A DNA stretch of 64,000 nucleotides from Roseiarcus sp963758335 (GCA_963758335.1 CAVWVF010000002.1:1488001-1552000), one strand, 5' to 3'. Numbered from the stretch's first letter, positions 1 to 9,057 are shown. Notes: generated by a model from the letters alone, not told the origin. Program-made: numbers and translations.

Positions 1-31
1 TTACCGTTGAAAGAAAACGCGAGGCGCATTC

Positions 32-1441
32 ATGTCTGCCATCCATGGCGTTGAGGGGTTGATCAAGTGGATAAAGGGCGACGAGTGGCGGAACGACTTC
101 GAAGCAGTGTTCGACCGCCATGTCGGCCCCGCCTGTCGCGGCGCGGGCGTCGAGCTGGAGGAGCTCGCGGATATCATCGGCGATCATGGGATGACCGTGT
201 TGTGGGGATGCGCTTTTGAGGATTTTGTGTCTTCGGGCTCCGGCGAGCGGAACGTCGCGGACGAGTATCTCAAGCGACGGGGCTGGAAGGAGAGCGCCGG
301 GGCGCGGGCCTACATCCGGGCGCTGCGGACCTCCGTGATGAGCCTCTACGAAGTCAGCGACGTCGTGTCGGCGAGAGCTTCCTGGCGCGCGACCTCGTGC
401 GCGGCGGAGAGCCGGTGCGGGTGTTCGAGCGCTCCGCCACCCGCAGTCTTTCTCAATGGGACAGGATTGCCGCCCGGGTCGTCACCGTTCTCGGCAAGAC
501 GCAGATCTCGGGCGCTGTGCTGCCGTTCTCCCACCCCCTGGCGAAAGAGGCCGTTGCTTCGATTGAGCGCGTCCGGAAAAAGGCGCGCGCGGAGGCGGGC
601 AAGCTCGCCAAGTCGCTCGGCCGGAATGTCGACGAGATCGACTTTGCGGCCGTAACCGGCCTTAGTTAAGGAAGTTTTGGCCAGTTCGGCGTTCATGTTC
701 AGCAATCTGTGGCTGAATGACGCGCTCAGACGGTCGCTCAATCCCACCTTGCCGCAGATCGAGAACACCGTTGGCGATCCGCTCGAGTTCATCACGGTGC
801 ATTTCCCGCTGATCTCGAGGGCGAAACTGCCGGCGATCCGCACAGCTCTGGATGGCCTTCCTTCCCTCTGGAAGGAGAGCGACGGCTTCTGGAAATGGAT
901 CGAGGCGAAAGCGCCGCCGCGGAAGGCCGCGAAGCGCAGCTCGACTGCCGCCCAAACCTTTGGAGCGACGATGGACGACGGCGCCATTGTGCTCGGAACC
1001 ATCGAACTCGGGACGAAGACCGTGACGCTATCGGTCAATTCCGAAGCGCGCGCCGCCCGCGGGCGCGCAATGCTGGAGCCTGTTCTCGCGGGACTCGCGC
1101 GCGCTCCCCTCGTCGAGCGGCAGAGCATCGAACAGATGATGGCGTCATCGCGGGAGCATTCGGAACAGGACATCGTTCGCCTCCCGCCGGACGAGGAGCG
1201 AAGCATCGTTCATCAGGCCCTGACGGATCACTATCGCAAGACGCTGGACGAGCCGATCCCGGCGCTCGGCAACCAGACGCCGCGCAAGGCGGTCAAGACT
1301 GCGAAAGGCCGGAAGAAGGTGATCGCGTGGCTGAAGATGCTGGAGAACCAATCAGCGCAGCAGCGTCCCGAGGATCCGATGGGCGCCTACGACTTCACGT
1401 GGCTGTGGCGAGAACTCGGCGTTGGCGACGAGCGGCGGTGA
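32..1441 (+). pseudogene. unrecognised protein gene broken by two frameshifts
   Basis: A purine-rich GCGAGGCG stretch lies just upstream of the ATG. The first ~110 residues read in one frame to about base 365. The same protein then continues in a second frame (ARDLVRGGEPVRVFERSATR) to a stop at 669, and in a third frame (SSAFMFSNLWLNDALRR) to 1441. Joined, they give about 470 residues with smooth continuity across both junctions, so two one-base indels best explain the breaks. I do not recognise a named domain. The protein is soluble-looking with an Arg/Lys-rich middle, and resembles uncharacterised alphaproteobacterial proteins. It could be a functional gene with sequencing errors. Confidence 0.6.
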
Positions 1442-1647
1442 CCGGATCGAGGCGGGGCGTTCGGCAATGCGGAAAGGCTCGGCATCTGGGGCAGCGCATG
1501 GCGAACGCGCTCCCGTCTCCTGGGCCAAAATCACTGTGGCCGATTTTGGTGGTACGGGAGTCTCTGACTGCGCGGTAGGCAATACGGCGAGAGATACCTC
1601 TGGTTCGAATCCATCTCTATCAACCAGTAAGCAATGTGAAATATACA

Positions 1648-1700
1648 GCACTCCCTTCACACGGGAGGGGTCACAAGTTCGATCCTTGTATCGCCCACCA
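1648..1700 (+). tRNA. 3' part of tRNA-Val(CAC), 5' third missing
   Basis: The anticodon arm is perfect: CTCCC stem at 1651-1655, loop TTCACAC with anticodon CAC, and GGGAG at 1663-1667. The T arm is perfect (ACAAG, loop TTCGATC, CTTGT). The 3' acceptor strand ATCGCCC and discriminator A are followed by CCA. The matching 5' acceptor strand GGGCGAT and the D arm are absent upstream, so the gene cannot fold into a tRNA. A bare tRNA 3' end is the usual signature left by an integrase at an attachment site, or of a deletion. Confidence 0.8.
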
Positions 1701-1706
1701 TGCAGT

Positions 1707-1732
1707 CCCGGCAAACCGACGCGGTTTCCGGG
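1707..1732 (+). repeat. hairpin repeat directly after the tRNA end
   Basis: CCCGG and AAACCG (split by one bulged C) pair with CGGTTT and CCGGG around the loop ACG, a stem of 11 pairs starting 6 bases after the tRNA CCA. The same tRNA-end/hairpin combination recurs inverted near 58915-58941. Its left half recurs at 63436-63468. It may be a tRNA terminator or part of an attachment site; there is no clear T-run after it. Confidence 0.6.
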
Positions 1733-1776
1733 TCGACAGAAACCCTCGCAATTCCGGTCGGTTAGAGAGGTGTGTG

Positions 1777-3511
1777 GTAACCGGGGCGAATTTCCGGGCG
1801 GCGTTAGCTTGGGGCGGGCCTGACGAGAGTTGCGAGATCGGGGATTTCGGGGCCTGGAATGGCGAGGCGAGCGCCGAGATAGTCGAAGAAGGGGATTTTG
1901 AGCTTCCTGCAGGTCTTGGCGAGCCCGAGCATGACGTCGCGGGCGTCGCGGCCTCTGTCGCTGAGGGTCCCGCCGGAGATTTTGCGCTTGGTGACGAAGA
2001 CGCGGATGTCGTTTTCCGAGGCGTTGGTGTGCAGCGGAATATGGGGATGGTCGAGGACGCGCAAGAGATCGTCCTTGAGGCGAAAGAGGCGCCTGAGCAG
2101 GCTGTCGAGGGTGGCGTAGCCGGTTCTGGAGCGGTTGAAGATGCGGTCGAACTGCGCCCGCAAACGCTCGGCTTTCTCGAGGCTCGGGGCGAGCTTGTAT
2201 TCTTTTAAGGCGCGATAGAACCACCAGATCATGCGCCGTGCGACCTCGATCGCGTTGCGCTGCTTGTCGTTGGCGGGGATGAGCTTGTGGACCAGGCGTT
2301 CGGCGTGCACCCAGCACAAGGCGTGTTCGCCGACGCGGAACTGGCCGGCGCCGTCTGACACGACGATGGCTTGGCCGAGCAGGCCTTGCTCGCGAACGGC
2401 GCCCCACAGAGCACCCTCGCTGGCGACCCGCACCGGATCGGGGGTGATCCTGAGATCGGCGAATCCGAGCGCGTTCAGATGGCTCGTCCAGTCTTCGTGA
2501 GACGCAAAAAGCCGCGTCGGATGGCCCGCGAGCGTGTCGATGAGGCTGAGGCTCAGATTGCAAGCCCGCATGTAGACGAGCGCCGCCTCGTTGACCACGT
2601 AAGAGGCCGCGCCGCCCAGGAGATTGCGCAGGAACGCCAGGCGGGACTTGCTCGGGCCGGTTCGAAACGTGGTGAAGCTGTCGGAACCGATCTGGGTCGT
2701 CACGCCGCTCTTGCCTCGATGGCGGGCGCCGGTGTCGTCGACCGTGACGAAGGAAGCGCTGCTCAATCCGGTCTTCAGCACCTCGGCGTCCTCAGCGCGG
2801 AACGTCTCGAGCTTGGCGGCCAGCAGGCGCACCACCTGGCGTTTCGAAATCACCACGCCGACGCCGTTCAGCAGCGCCAGAATCCGCTCGCAGGTCATCT
2901 GTCCCTGAAAGTGCAGCATCAAGATCAGGCGCTGAAGATGCGGGCCATAGCCACCGACGATCCCGGGATCGAGCGGCGCGATCAGAGTCTTCCCATCCGG
3001 CGTTTGCCAGCGCTCGCGCCGATAGCGGGTCACCAAAGGATTCAGAACCAAGTCCTGAACGACGATCTCTTCGTAGCCCTTGTGGCGGGAACCCGCTGGC
3101 GCGTCGACCTTCACCTCGATGGTTTGCGTGACCGTCAGCTTGTCCAGGTTGCTGCCGCGCCGCTGCGTCGACCGCCCGCCCTTGGGCGCGTTCGCTTGCG
3201 AATCCGGTCGGTCCGTCGCCTTGTCCATCCCCGAGGGTTTCTGCGGCGGCCGCGGCGGCAGTTTCTTCAATCGCGCCAGTTCGTCCTTGACCGCCTGATG
3301 CTCGACCCTCAGCTTGGCCAACGCCCCGCTCACCTTCTCGTACTCCGCCTGAAAGCGGGTCACTTCGCCAATCAAAGTGCGAACCAGGCCGATGAGCTCG
3401 GCCGGCGTCATGCGCTCAAGCGGATCACCCAAATCAACGGACATCCCCAGCTTGAATCATACTTTCCGACGCTTGACTCCCCCCTTCCGCCCGGAAATTT
3501 GCCCCGATTAC
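1777..3511 (-). mobile_element. IS66-family element, copy 1
   Basis: The left end at 1777 (GTAACCGGGGCGAATTTCC) and the right end at 3511 form imperfect terminal inverted repeats of about 25 bp. The octamer GGTGTGTG is found immediately outside both ends (1769-1776 and 3512-3519). An 8-bp target duplication is typical of IS66. The element carries only the large transposase; the accessory IS66 Orf1/Orf2 are not present. The intact duplication indicates a simple, undisturbed insertion. Confidence 0.92.
1804..3444 (-). CDS. tnpC: IS66 family transposase TnpC, copy 1
   Basis: This 546-residue protein has the IS66 layout: an N-terminal leucine-rich coiled coil (about residues 10-60), a basic Gln/Arg-rich linker, then the DDE catalytic domain. 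The candidate catalytic acidic residues lie in SFVTVDDTGARHRG, VVSDGAGQF and HTNASENDIR. It is intact and almost identical to the second copy at 6211-7848. The differences are V/A before the first DD and one extra Thr in this copy (VTTQIG against VTQIG). Near identity indicates recent transposition or duplication. Confidence 0.93.
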   Translation of the reverse strand: MSVDLGDPLERMTPAELIGLVRTLIGEVTRFQAEYEKVSGALAKLRVEHQAVKDELARLKKLPPRPPQKPSGMDKATDRPDSQANAPKGGRSTQRRGSNLDKLTVTQTIEVKVDAPAGSRHKGYEEIVVQDLVLNPLVTRYRRERWQTPDGKTLIAPLDPGIVGGYGPHLQRLILMLHFQGQMTCERILALLNGVGVVISKRQVVRLLAAKLETFRAEDAEVLKTGLSSASFVTVDDTGARHRGKSGVTTQIGSDSFTTFRTGPSKSRLAFLRNLLGGAASYVVNEAALVYMRACNLSLSLIDTLAGHPTRLFASHEDWTSHLNALGFADLRITPDPVRVASEGALWGAVREQGLLGQAIVVSDGAGQFRVGEHALCWVHAERLVHKLIPANDKQRNAIEVARRMIWWFYRALKEYKLAPSLEKAERLRAQFDRIFNRSRTGYATLDSLLRRLFRLKDDLLRVLDHPHIPLHTNASENDIRVFVTKRKISGGTLSDRGRDARDVMLGLAKTCRKLKIPFFDYLGARLAIPGPEIPDLATLVRPAPS

Positions 3512-3518
3512 GGTGTGT

Positions 3519-3640
3519 GGCGGCCTGCGAACCGAATTCCGACCGTTTTCGCTGTTCTGCGCCCAAAATCGCCCGCCAGTCTCAGCCCGCAAAATTCCGT
3601 TTCCCGGACCACGAGATGGAGAGGCCGGAGCCGAGGTTTC
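3519..3640 (-). repeat. ~120 bp dispersed repeat, copy A (inverted)
   Basis: Read on the minus strand this segment matches copies B (5059-5167) and C (6053-6183). The shared sequence runs from a CTTCGGCCTCTCCATC-type block through CGGGAAACGGAATTTTG, GAGACTGGCGGGCGATTT and CGGAATTCGGTTCGCAG. It abuts IS66 copy 1. It has no reading frame of its own that looks coding. It is inverted with respect to B, so A and B bracket the lipase gene. Confidence 0.75.
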
Positions 3641-3856
3641 CGTTCGCCAAATTGAGCGCGGAGGAAGGATTTGCGGCAAGTGGATGGCGGTAGCGTAGAT
3701 GGGTTCGACCTGCGCCTGAACCGGCGCACGCTCGAGGCTCACTCGTTTGATGCAGGCCAAGGGAGGATAGCCATGGGCGCAGCGGCGAACGCCGACACGG
3801 CCGGCGAAATCCCATCCTCGCACGCGCCGTCCGTAGACGAAGTCGTAAAGCGCCTC

Positions 3857-4915
3857 TCAACCGGCCAGCCCCGTATTCAGCGACAGGTCCAACGCGCCGC
3901 CAGGCAACCCCAGCGGTCTTGCAGCGACAGCGGTCCCGATCGCGCATGCCGGAGCCGGCGGCAGGCTTGGGTTGACGAGGCTCAGATAACTCGTCAGCGC
4001 GTGCCAACACGAGAAGTTTGGCTGCGCCTTCCCGGTCGCGTTCAGTGGATAAAGTGTATTGACGTGCCGGAAGCCAAAGGGTTCCGGGGGGAGTTGTGGG
4101 ACCAGGTCCTGGTCGATGGCGAAGCGCCACGAGGTCAGGCCGAGTCCGTTGAAGGCCGTGACAAAGGCCCTGTCGCCAACGCGGGGCGAGGCGAAGGTGC
4201 AGACAATCGGGGTCGGCAACTTGTTCGTCTTGGCGTTTTCGAGAACGTAGAGGCAGGCCAACGCCGAGCCGAGACTGTGGCCAGTAACGGAAATGGCCAC
4301 AGGCGGCGCGGCGGCTTTCCCTTCGGGCGCCGTCGGGGCATGGCGGGAAACGAGGGCCGCCACCTGCTGCGACAGCGAGCCGCGCGAAGACACCGACCTT
4401 TCGACGAGCGATGTTTTCGGGGCGGCGGCGGAAGGGTAAGCGACAAGTGCGATCGTGTTGTAGATCCGGGCGAACCCGGCGCCGACCGAGCCGCAGCCCG
4501 GAACCCGGAACGGAGTCAGGACGATGGAATTGAAGTCGTCCCACCATTCCACGCCACCGACTGTGCCGCGGAACGCAGCCACAAACTGATTGGCCGCGGT
4601 CGTACTCTGAGCAATGAAACCGTAGAAGAGGTGCTCTGTGCCTCCGATGATAAAATCACGCAGCTCGATTCCGGCGACAAGTTTGTAGCCGGCCGGAAAA
4701 TTGCGGTTCGGCGGCGGCGTCGGGTCGCCAGGATTGGCCTGGAACATCGCATAGGCCGCCTCCACGAACTGGCCGAGCAGCGTCGCCGTAGCAACCTGAG
4801 AGGCGGAAAGTCGACGGGCTCGCGTTGCGCCCACTGCCTGTCGGGTGAAATCCGCGGCCCGGCCGGTGCGCGGCGCCCGTTTCGCTCCCTCCAGCGAGGA
4901 TTGCCGCTTTGCCAT
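3857..4915 (-). CDS. class 3 (fungal-type) lipase
   Basis: The 352-residue alpha/beta hydrolase has the features of Lipase_3. An oxyanion-region FRGT lies at about residue 115. The nucleophile elbow GHSLG is at about 212-216 (Ser 214). The acid is probably the Asp of ASPRVGD at about 243, and the His that of CWHAL at about 302. No clear signal peptide is seen; the N-terminus is Arg/Lys-rich (MAKRQSSLEGAKRAPR). The likely reaction is carboxylester or triacylglycerol hydrolysis. The gene stands alone between inverted copies of the 120 bp repeat, suggesting it arrived as cargo. The start ATG is the first in frame. Confidence 0.82.
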   Translation of the reverse strand: MAKRQSSLEGAKRAPRTGRAADFTRQAVGATRARRLSASQVATATLLGQFVEAAYAMFQANPGDPTPPPNRNFPAGYKLVAGIELRDFIIGGTEHLFYGFIAQSTTAANQFVAAFRGTVGGVEWWDDFNSIVLTPFRVPGCGSVGAGFARIYNTIALVAYPSAAAPKTSLVERSVSSRGSLSQQVAALVSRHAPTAPEGKAAAPPVAISVTGHSLGSALACLYVLENAKTNKLPTPIVCTFASPRVGDRAFVTAFNGLGLTSWRFAIDQDLVPQLPPEPFGFRHVNTLYPLNATGKAQPNFSCWHALTSYLSLVNPSLPPAPACAIGTAVAARPLGLPGGALDLSLNTGLAG

Positions 4916-5058
4916 CGCCTCCTCCCCTTGATGAATTCGAGTACGATCCGCCGGGCATGTTTAAATTAACGCTCTTATTGTGTTTCGTGTTGATACGGTC
5001 CGAGTCCGGCAGCGGCGGCGATCCAGGGAGCCGGGCCGCCATCGGCGCTCGGAGGGCG

Positions 5059-5167
5059 CTCAGCCCCCGCTTCGGCCTCTCCATCTCGTGGGCCGGGAAA
5101 CGGAATTTTGTGGGCAGAGACTGGCGGGCGATTTCAGGCGCAGAATGCGGGAGAACGGCCGGAATTC
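5059..5167 (+). repeat. ~120 bp dispersed repeat, copy B
   Basis: Same sequence as copies A and C, in direct orientation. It ends abruptly at GGAATTC, where the CorA tail begins, so it appears to have truncated corA. Confidence 0.75.
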
Positions 5168-5394
5168 ATGCCCTGGTCGGGCTGATCGGCATAGCTCAGA
5201 ATGACGTGTTCAAGGTTTTGACCATCGTCTCGATCGTCGGCATCCCACCGACCTTGATGGCGGGAATCTATGGCATGAACTTCAAGAACATGCCGGAATA
5301 CGACTGGGCTTGGGGCTATCAATACGGCTGGGCGATGATCCTCCTCAGCGCCGTCATTCCCCTGGTCTGGTTCAAGGTGAAAGGCTGGTTCTAG
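5168..5394 (+). pseudogene. corA: C-terminal fragment of CorA-type Mg/Co transporter
   Basis: The last ~75 residues of a CorA protein are preserved. They include the signature GIYGMNFKNMPE between the two C-terminal transmembrane helices (one ending IPPTLMAGIYGMN, the second WAMILLSAVIPLVWFKVKGWF) and a natural stop. Everything upstream, including the cytoplasmic domain, is replaced by repeat copy B. An intact CorA is a pentameric inner-membrane divalent cation channel of about 320 residues, so this fragment is non-functional. Confidence 0.85.
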
Positions 5395-5424
5395 GCGAGC
5401 GATCGCCGACCAGCGAAAACCGGG

Positions 5425-5520
5425 CTAATGAGTTTCCCGAGTTACGTTGACCTTCACAAACACCTCGTCCAAATGCCAACGCCACTGCGGATAGCCGCGT
5501 ATGCGCGCTACCCGCTTCTT
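5425..5520 (-). pseudogene. remnant of an IS6-family transposase
   Basis: The minus strand reads IRKKRVARIRGYPQW followed by RWHLDEVFVKVN, the very conserved start of the IS6/IS15-type DDE domain that contains the first catalytic Asp. A stop follows about ten residues later. Only about 35 codons survive and no terminal repeats are visible. Confidence 0.65.
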
Positions 5521-5742
5521 TCGGATCACGAGAGGCGATCACGGTGCGGTAAGTGGGAGGCCAGTCGGTTCGGGACTGTGCCCTCGGAGAACGGAGCTCG
5601 CCTACACCGGGCAGACTTATGCGCTCAAGCTGACCGCAGCAGGCGCGAAGGCGATTGCGGTGGACGAGACTGGGTCCTTCGAAGGAGAGGCGGAACGACG
5701 CCCGGACCATCCGATCGTCTCCGTCGATCGGAAGCCCGAACC

Positions 5743-6003
5743 GCTGGCTCGACGAACTCCTCCACGACCCCAACCCAAACCACCGAGTTGCTCGCCATCC
5801 GCGAGGGCAAAAGCAAGCGCTCGATCCGAATGACGTTGTCCCTTGCGTTCATGTCCCCCGTCCTGGCGGAAGCCGCGATGGAGGGTCGCCTTCCGCGCGG
5901 ATTCAGCATCAAGCGCCTGACTGACCTGCCGATGCTCTGGTCCGAGCAATGGCGCGCCATCGGACTGCGGGCGCCGGCTCAGGTTCGAGCCGAACCCGGC
6001 TGA
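5743..6003 (+). pseudogene. C-terminal fragment of a large serine recombinase
   Basis: The end of the frame reads REGKSKRSIRMTLSLAF, AAMEGRLPRGFSIKRLTDLP and WSEQWRAIGL, a C-terminal helix-turn-helix typical of resolvase/invertase-like recombinases with an extended C-terminus. The catalytic N-terminal domain is not adjacent. A middle fragment of a similar recombinase lies at 15150-15480, possibly from the same ancestral gene. Confidence 0.6.
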
Positions 6004-6052
6004 TTCATCCTAATCCTTTCCGCGCGCCGCGTCCTCCTTGTCGTCCTCGGAA

Positions 6053-6183
6053 CTCAGCCCCCGCTTCGGCCTCTCCATCCTGAGGTCCGGGAAACGGAGT
6101 TTTGCGGGCAGAGACTGGCGGGCGATTTCAGGCGCAGAGCGCGGGAGAACGGCCGGAATTCGGTTCGCAGACCGCGACACGCC
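6053..6183 (+). repeat. ~120 bp dispersed repeat, copy C
   Basis: Third copy, direct orientation, ending exactly at the left end of IS66 copy 2. Its last bases (TTCGCAGACCGCGACACGCC) correspond to the bases of copy A that abut IS66 copy 1. Confidence 0.75.
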
Positions 6184-7915
6184 GTAACCGGGGCGAATTT
6201 CCGGGCGGCGTTAGCTTGGGGCGGGCCTGACGAGAGTTGCGAGATCGGGGATTTCGGGGCCTGGAATGGCGAGGCGAGCGCCGAGATAGTCGAAGAAGGG
6301 GATTTTGAGCTTCCTGCAGGTCTTGGCGAGCCCGAGCATGACGTCGCGGGCGTCGCGGCCTCTGTCGCTGAGGGTCCCGCCGGAGATTTTGCGCTTGGTG
6401 ACGAAGACGCGGATGTCGTTTTCCGAGGCGTTGGTGTGCAGCGGAATATGGGGATGGTCGAGGACGCGCAAGAGATCGTCCTTGAGGCGAAAGAGGCGCC
6501 TGAGCAGGCTGTCGAGGGTGGCGTAGCCGGTTCTGGAGCGGTTGAAGATGCGGTCGAACTGCGCCCGCAAACGCTCGGCTTTCTCGAGGCTCGGGGCGAG
6601 CTTGTATTCTTTTAAGGCGCGATAGAACCACCAGATCATGCGCCGTGCGACCTCGATCGCGTTGCGCTGCTTGTCGTTGGCGGGGATGAGCTTGTGGACC
6701 AGGCGTTCGGCGTGCACCCAGCACAAGGCGTGTTCGCCGACGCGGAACTGGCCGGCGCCGTCTGACACGACGATGGCTTGGCCGAGCAGGCCTTGCTCGC
6801 GAACGGCGCCCCACAGAGCACCCTCGCTGGCGACCCGCACCGGATCGGGGGTGATCCTGAGATCGGCGAATCCGAGCGCGTTCAGATGGCTCGTCCAGTC
6901 TTCGTGAGACGCAAAAAGCCGCGTCGGATGGCCCGCGAGCGTGTCGATGAGGCTGAGGCTCAGATTGCAAGCCCGCATGTAGACGAGCGCCGCCTCGTTG
7001 ACCACGTAAGAGGCCGCGCCGCCCAGGAGATTGCGCAGGAACGCCAGGCGGGACTTGCTCGGGCCGGTTCGAAACGTGGTGAAGCTGTCGGAACCGATCT
7101 GGGTCACGCCGCTCTTGCCTCGATGGCGGGCGCCGGTGTCGTCGGCCGTGACGAAGGAAGCGCTGCTCAATCCGGTCTTCAGCACCTCGGCGTCCTCAGC
7201 GCGGAACGTCTCGAGCCTGGCGGCCAGCAGGCGCACCACCTGGCGTTTCGAAATCACCACGCCGACGCCGTTCAGCAGCGCCAGAATCCGCTCGCAGGTC
7301 ATCTGTCCCTGAAAGTGCAGCATCAAGATCAGGCGCTGAAGATGCGGGCCATAGCCACCGACGATCCCGGGATCGAGCGGCGCGATCAGAGTCTTCCCAT
7401 CCGGCGTTTGCCAGCGCTCGCGCCGATAGCGGGTCACCAAAGGATTCAGAACCAAGTCCTGAACGACGATCTCTTCGTAGCCCTTGTGGCGGGAACCCGC
7501 TGGCGCGTCGACCTTCACCTCGATGGTTTGCGTGACCGTCAGCTTGTCCAGGTTGCTGCCGCGCCGCTGCGTCGACCGCCCGCCCTTGGGCGCGTTCGCT
7601 TGCGAATCCGGTCGGTCCGTCGCCTTGTCCATCCCCGAGGGTTTCTGCGGCGGCCGCGGCGGCAGTTTCTTCAATCGCGCCAGTTCGTCCTTGACCGCCT
7701 GATGCTCGACCCTCAGCTTGGCCAACGCCCCGCTCACCTTCTCGTACTCCGCCTGAAAGCGGGTCACTTCGCCAATCAAAGTGCGAACCAGGCCGATGAG
7801 CTCGGCCGGCGTCATGCGCTCAAGCGGATCACCCAAATCAACGGACATCCCCAGCTTAAATCATACTTTCCGACGCTTGACTCCCCCCTTCCGCCCGGAA
7901 ATTTGCCCCGATTAC
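6184..7915 (-). mobile_element. IS66-family element, copy 2
   Basis: The terminal repeats are the same as in copy 1 (left GTAACCGGGGCGAATTTCC, right end at ATTAC 7915). The flanking octamers differ (GACACGCC on the left, CAAATCTC on the right). The target duplication is therefore missing, which implies an adjacent deletion or recombination after insertion. Confidence 0.9.
6211..7848 (-). CDS. tnpC: IS66 family transposase TnpC, copy 2
   Basis: This 545-residue protein is intact and nearly identical to copy 1. The region around the first catalytic Asp reads SFVTADDTGARHRG. The later acidic residues (VVSDGAGQF, HTNASENDIR) are conserved, so the enzyme should be active and could mobilise both copies. 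Confidence 0.93.
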   Translation of the reverse strand: MSVDLGDPLERMTPAELIGLVRTLIGEVTRFQAEYEKVSGALAKLRVEHQAVKDELARLKKLPPRPPQKPSGMDKATDRPDSQANAPKGGRSTQRRGSNLDKLTVTQTIEVKVDAPAGSRHKGYEEIVVQDLVLNPLVTRYRRERWQTPDGKTLIAPLDPGIVGGYGPHLQRLILMLHFQGQMTCERILALLNGVGVVISKRQVVRLLAARLETFRAEDAEVLKTGLSSASFVTADDTGARHRGKSGVTQIGSDSFTTFRTGPSKSRLAFLRNLLGGAASYVVNEAALVYMRACNLSLSLIDTLAGHPTRLFASHEDWTSHLNALGFADLRITPDPVRVASEGALWGAVREQGLLGQAIVVSDGAGQFRVGEHALCWVHAERLVHKLIPANDKQRNAIEVARRMIWWFYRALKEYKLAPSLEKAERLRAQFDRIFNRSRTGYATLDSLLRRLFRLKDDLLRVLDHPHIPLHTNASENDIRVFVTKRKISGGTLSDRGRDARDVMLGLAKTCRKLKIPFFDYLGARLAIPGPEIPDLATLVRPAPS

Positions 7916-8003
7916 CAAATCTCAGCCTATCTCCCTGATCAAACAGGACCAACTCCCACTTCACTTTCCTTGATGCGGAATCGGGGGCGCGAAGAAAATT
8001 TGC

Positions 8004-8153
8004 ATGCAAGGTTACGGCGCCGACGACGATCCGGACTTACGCAACGTGTGGGCGATTCGATTCGGTGAATGGTTGCGGATAGAAGCAATCAAGTTTCCGC
8101 GCACCACGATCGGGCGCCTCGAAGGTGGGCCCAAAGCGCGAGTGGAGCTTTAA
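8004..8153 (+). CDS. small unrecognised ORF or gene tail (49 aa)
   Basis: A short frame beginning MQGYGADDDPDLRN and ending with EWLRIEAIKFPRTTIGRLEG has balanced composition. It lies in an otherwise empty stretch between IS66 copy 2 and the strawberry-notch fragment. It may be the tail of a gene whose start was lost at the IS66 boundary. No function can be assigned, and there is no convincing ribosome site. Confidence 0.3.
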   Translation: MQGYGADDDPDLRNVWAIRFGEWLRIEAIKFPRTTIGRLEGGPKARVEL

Positions 8154-8361
8154 ACATCGATCCAGAGACACGAAGCGACTCGCCCGATGCTAAGTTAGTC
8201 ACATGCGGCTCGCCCTCGAAGAGTCGTGTCGCAGACAATCCGATTTACGCGCTTCGCTATCCGGCGGCCGTCTGACCACACGCGCAACCTTGCATTCGGG
8301 CCGGACCAGATCGCTCTTCTCTGGTCGCATGAACGCGACCAGGACGGCTGCCCAAAGAGTC

Positions 8362-8754
8362 GACGCGCGTCTATCGCCTTCAGACGGATGCGGGAGAGCG
8401 CATTATCGGCCGGAGAGTTTCGCCCGCCTGGGTCGCAAGCGCCTTCGCGGCTGCCGCCCCAACACTGACGCCTGAGAGCGAGTTCGCGGCGGTGCTCGAG
8501 GGCCGCACCGTCCTCGAGCTGACCGAAGGCCTCCAGCTTCGCCGTGCCCGTGTCATGGGCGCAAACCACATCGAACTCTCCGGCTTCACCGACATGATGC
8601 GCGACCGGCTCAAGTCCTTTGGCCTCTTCCATGAGATCATCTCCTGGAAGCTGCGCATGTTCGTGCCGACTGACGCGAGCGGCGTCGGCGTACTCGCGAA
8701 AGGTGCTCGATCGCTATCCGGTCGAGCGCGTCGCCGAACGGGAGGCCGCGTGAT
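8362..8754 (+). pseudogene. C-terminal fragment of a strawberry-notch-type helicase/methylase protein
   Basis: The frame reads TRVYRLQTDAGERIIGRRVS, FAAVLEGRTVLELTEGL, ANHIELSGFTDMMRDRLKSF and ISWKLRMFVPTD. This matches the C-terminal segment of very large SNF2/methylase-like proteins of the strawberry-notch family found on alphaproteobacterial plasmids and islands. One extra base near 8700 shifts the final ~20 codons (VLDRYPVERVAEREAA). The helicase and methylase domains are absent; no start codon precedes the fragment. Confidence 0.6.
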
Positions 8755-9010
8755 GCCGCGCGACGCTTCCGAACTGGCCAGCCGTCTCGCGCGCGAGGCC
8801 GAGCCGGTCTGCCGACACTATCTCTCCAGCGGTCGCCGAGAGGGCCACTGCTCCGCCCGCGTCCTTATAGGAATAGCCGCGAAGCCAACGCGAAATGTTT
8901 CGCGGCATGGTCTTCAAGAGCCGAGCCGCTTCGGGGACCGTGTAATAGCCGATCCCGATCGGAACGATGTCGCCGTCGCGAAGACCCTTTTGCATGCACC
9001 GAAAATACAC
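8714..9010 (-). pseudogene. N-terminal HTH part of a DUF433-like antitoxin
   Basis: The first ~55 residues contain IGYYTVPEAARLLKTMP followed by NISRWLRGYSYKD, a winged helix-turn-helix start typical of DUF433/VapB-like antitoxins. After that the frame turns low-complexity and does not match the DUF433 domain, so only the DNA-binding head remains. The usual partner toxin (PIN or DUF5615-type) is not present nearby. Confidence 0.45.
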
Positions 9011-9057
9011 CGTGGAGCGGCACCGTCAAAAGCTTCGGGACGGCGCCCTCCGGCCGC

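Noticed and set aside
1590..1630. A second tRNA 3' end (GGTTCGAATCC then CAACCA)
   Set aside because: It has a T-loop-like GGTTCGAATCC, but the T-stem and acceptor do not pair and no matching 5' half exists. At most a decayed remnant.
1648..1700. Functional tRNA-Val gene
   Set aside because: The 5' acceptor strand and D arm are absent, so only a 3' fragment is present.
1352..2563. Long minus-strand frame containing GGRYKDRTCDPS
   Set aside because: That peptide is the well-known false translation of the antisense of a tRNA; the rest is an out-of-frame shadow of the IS66 transposase.
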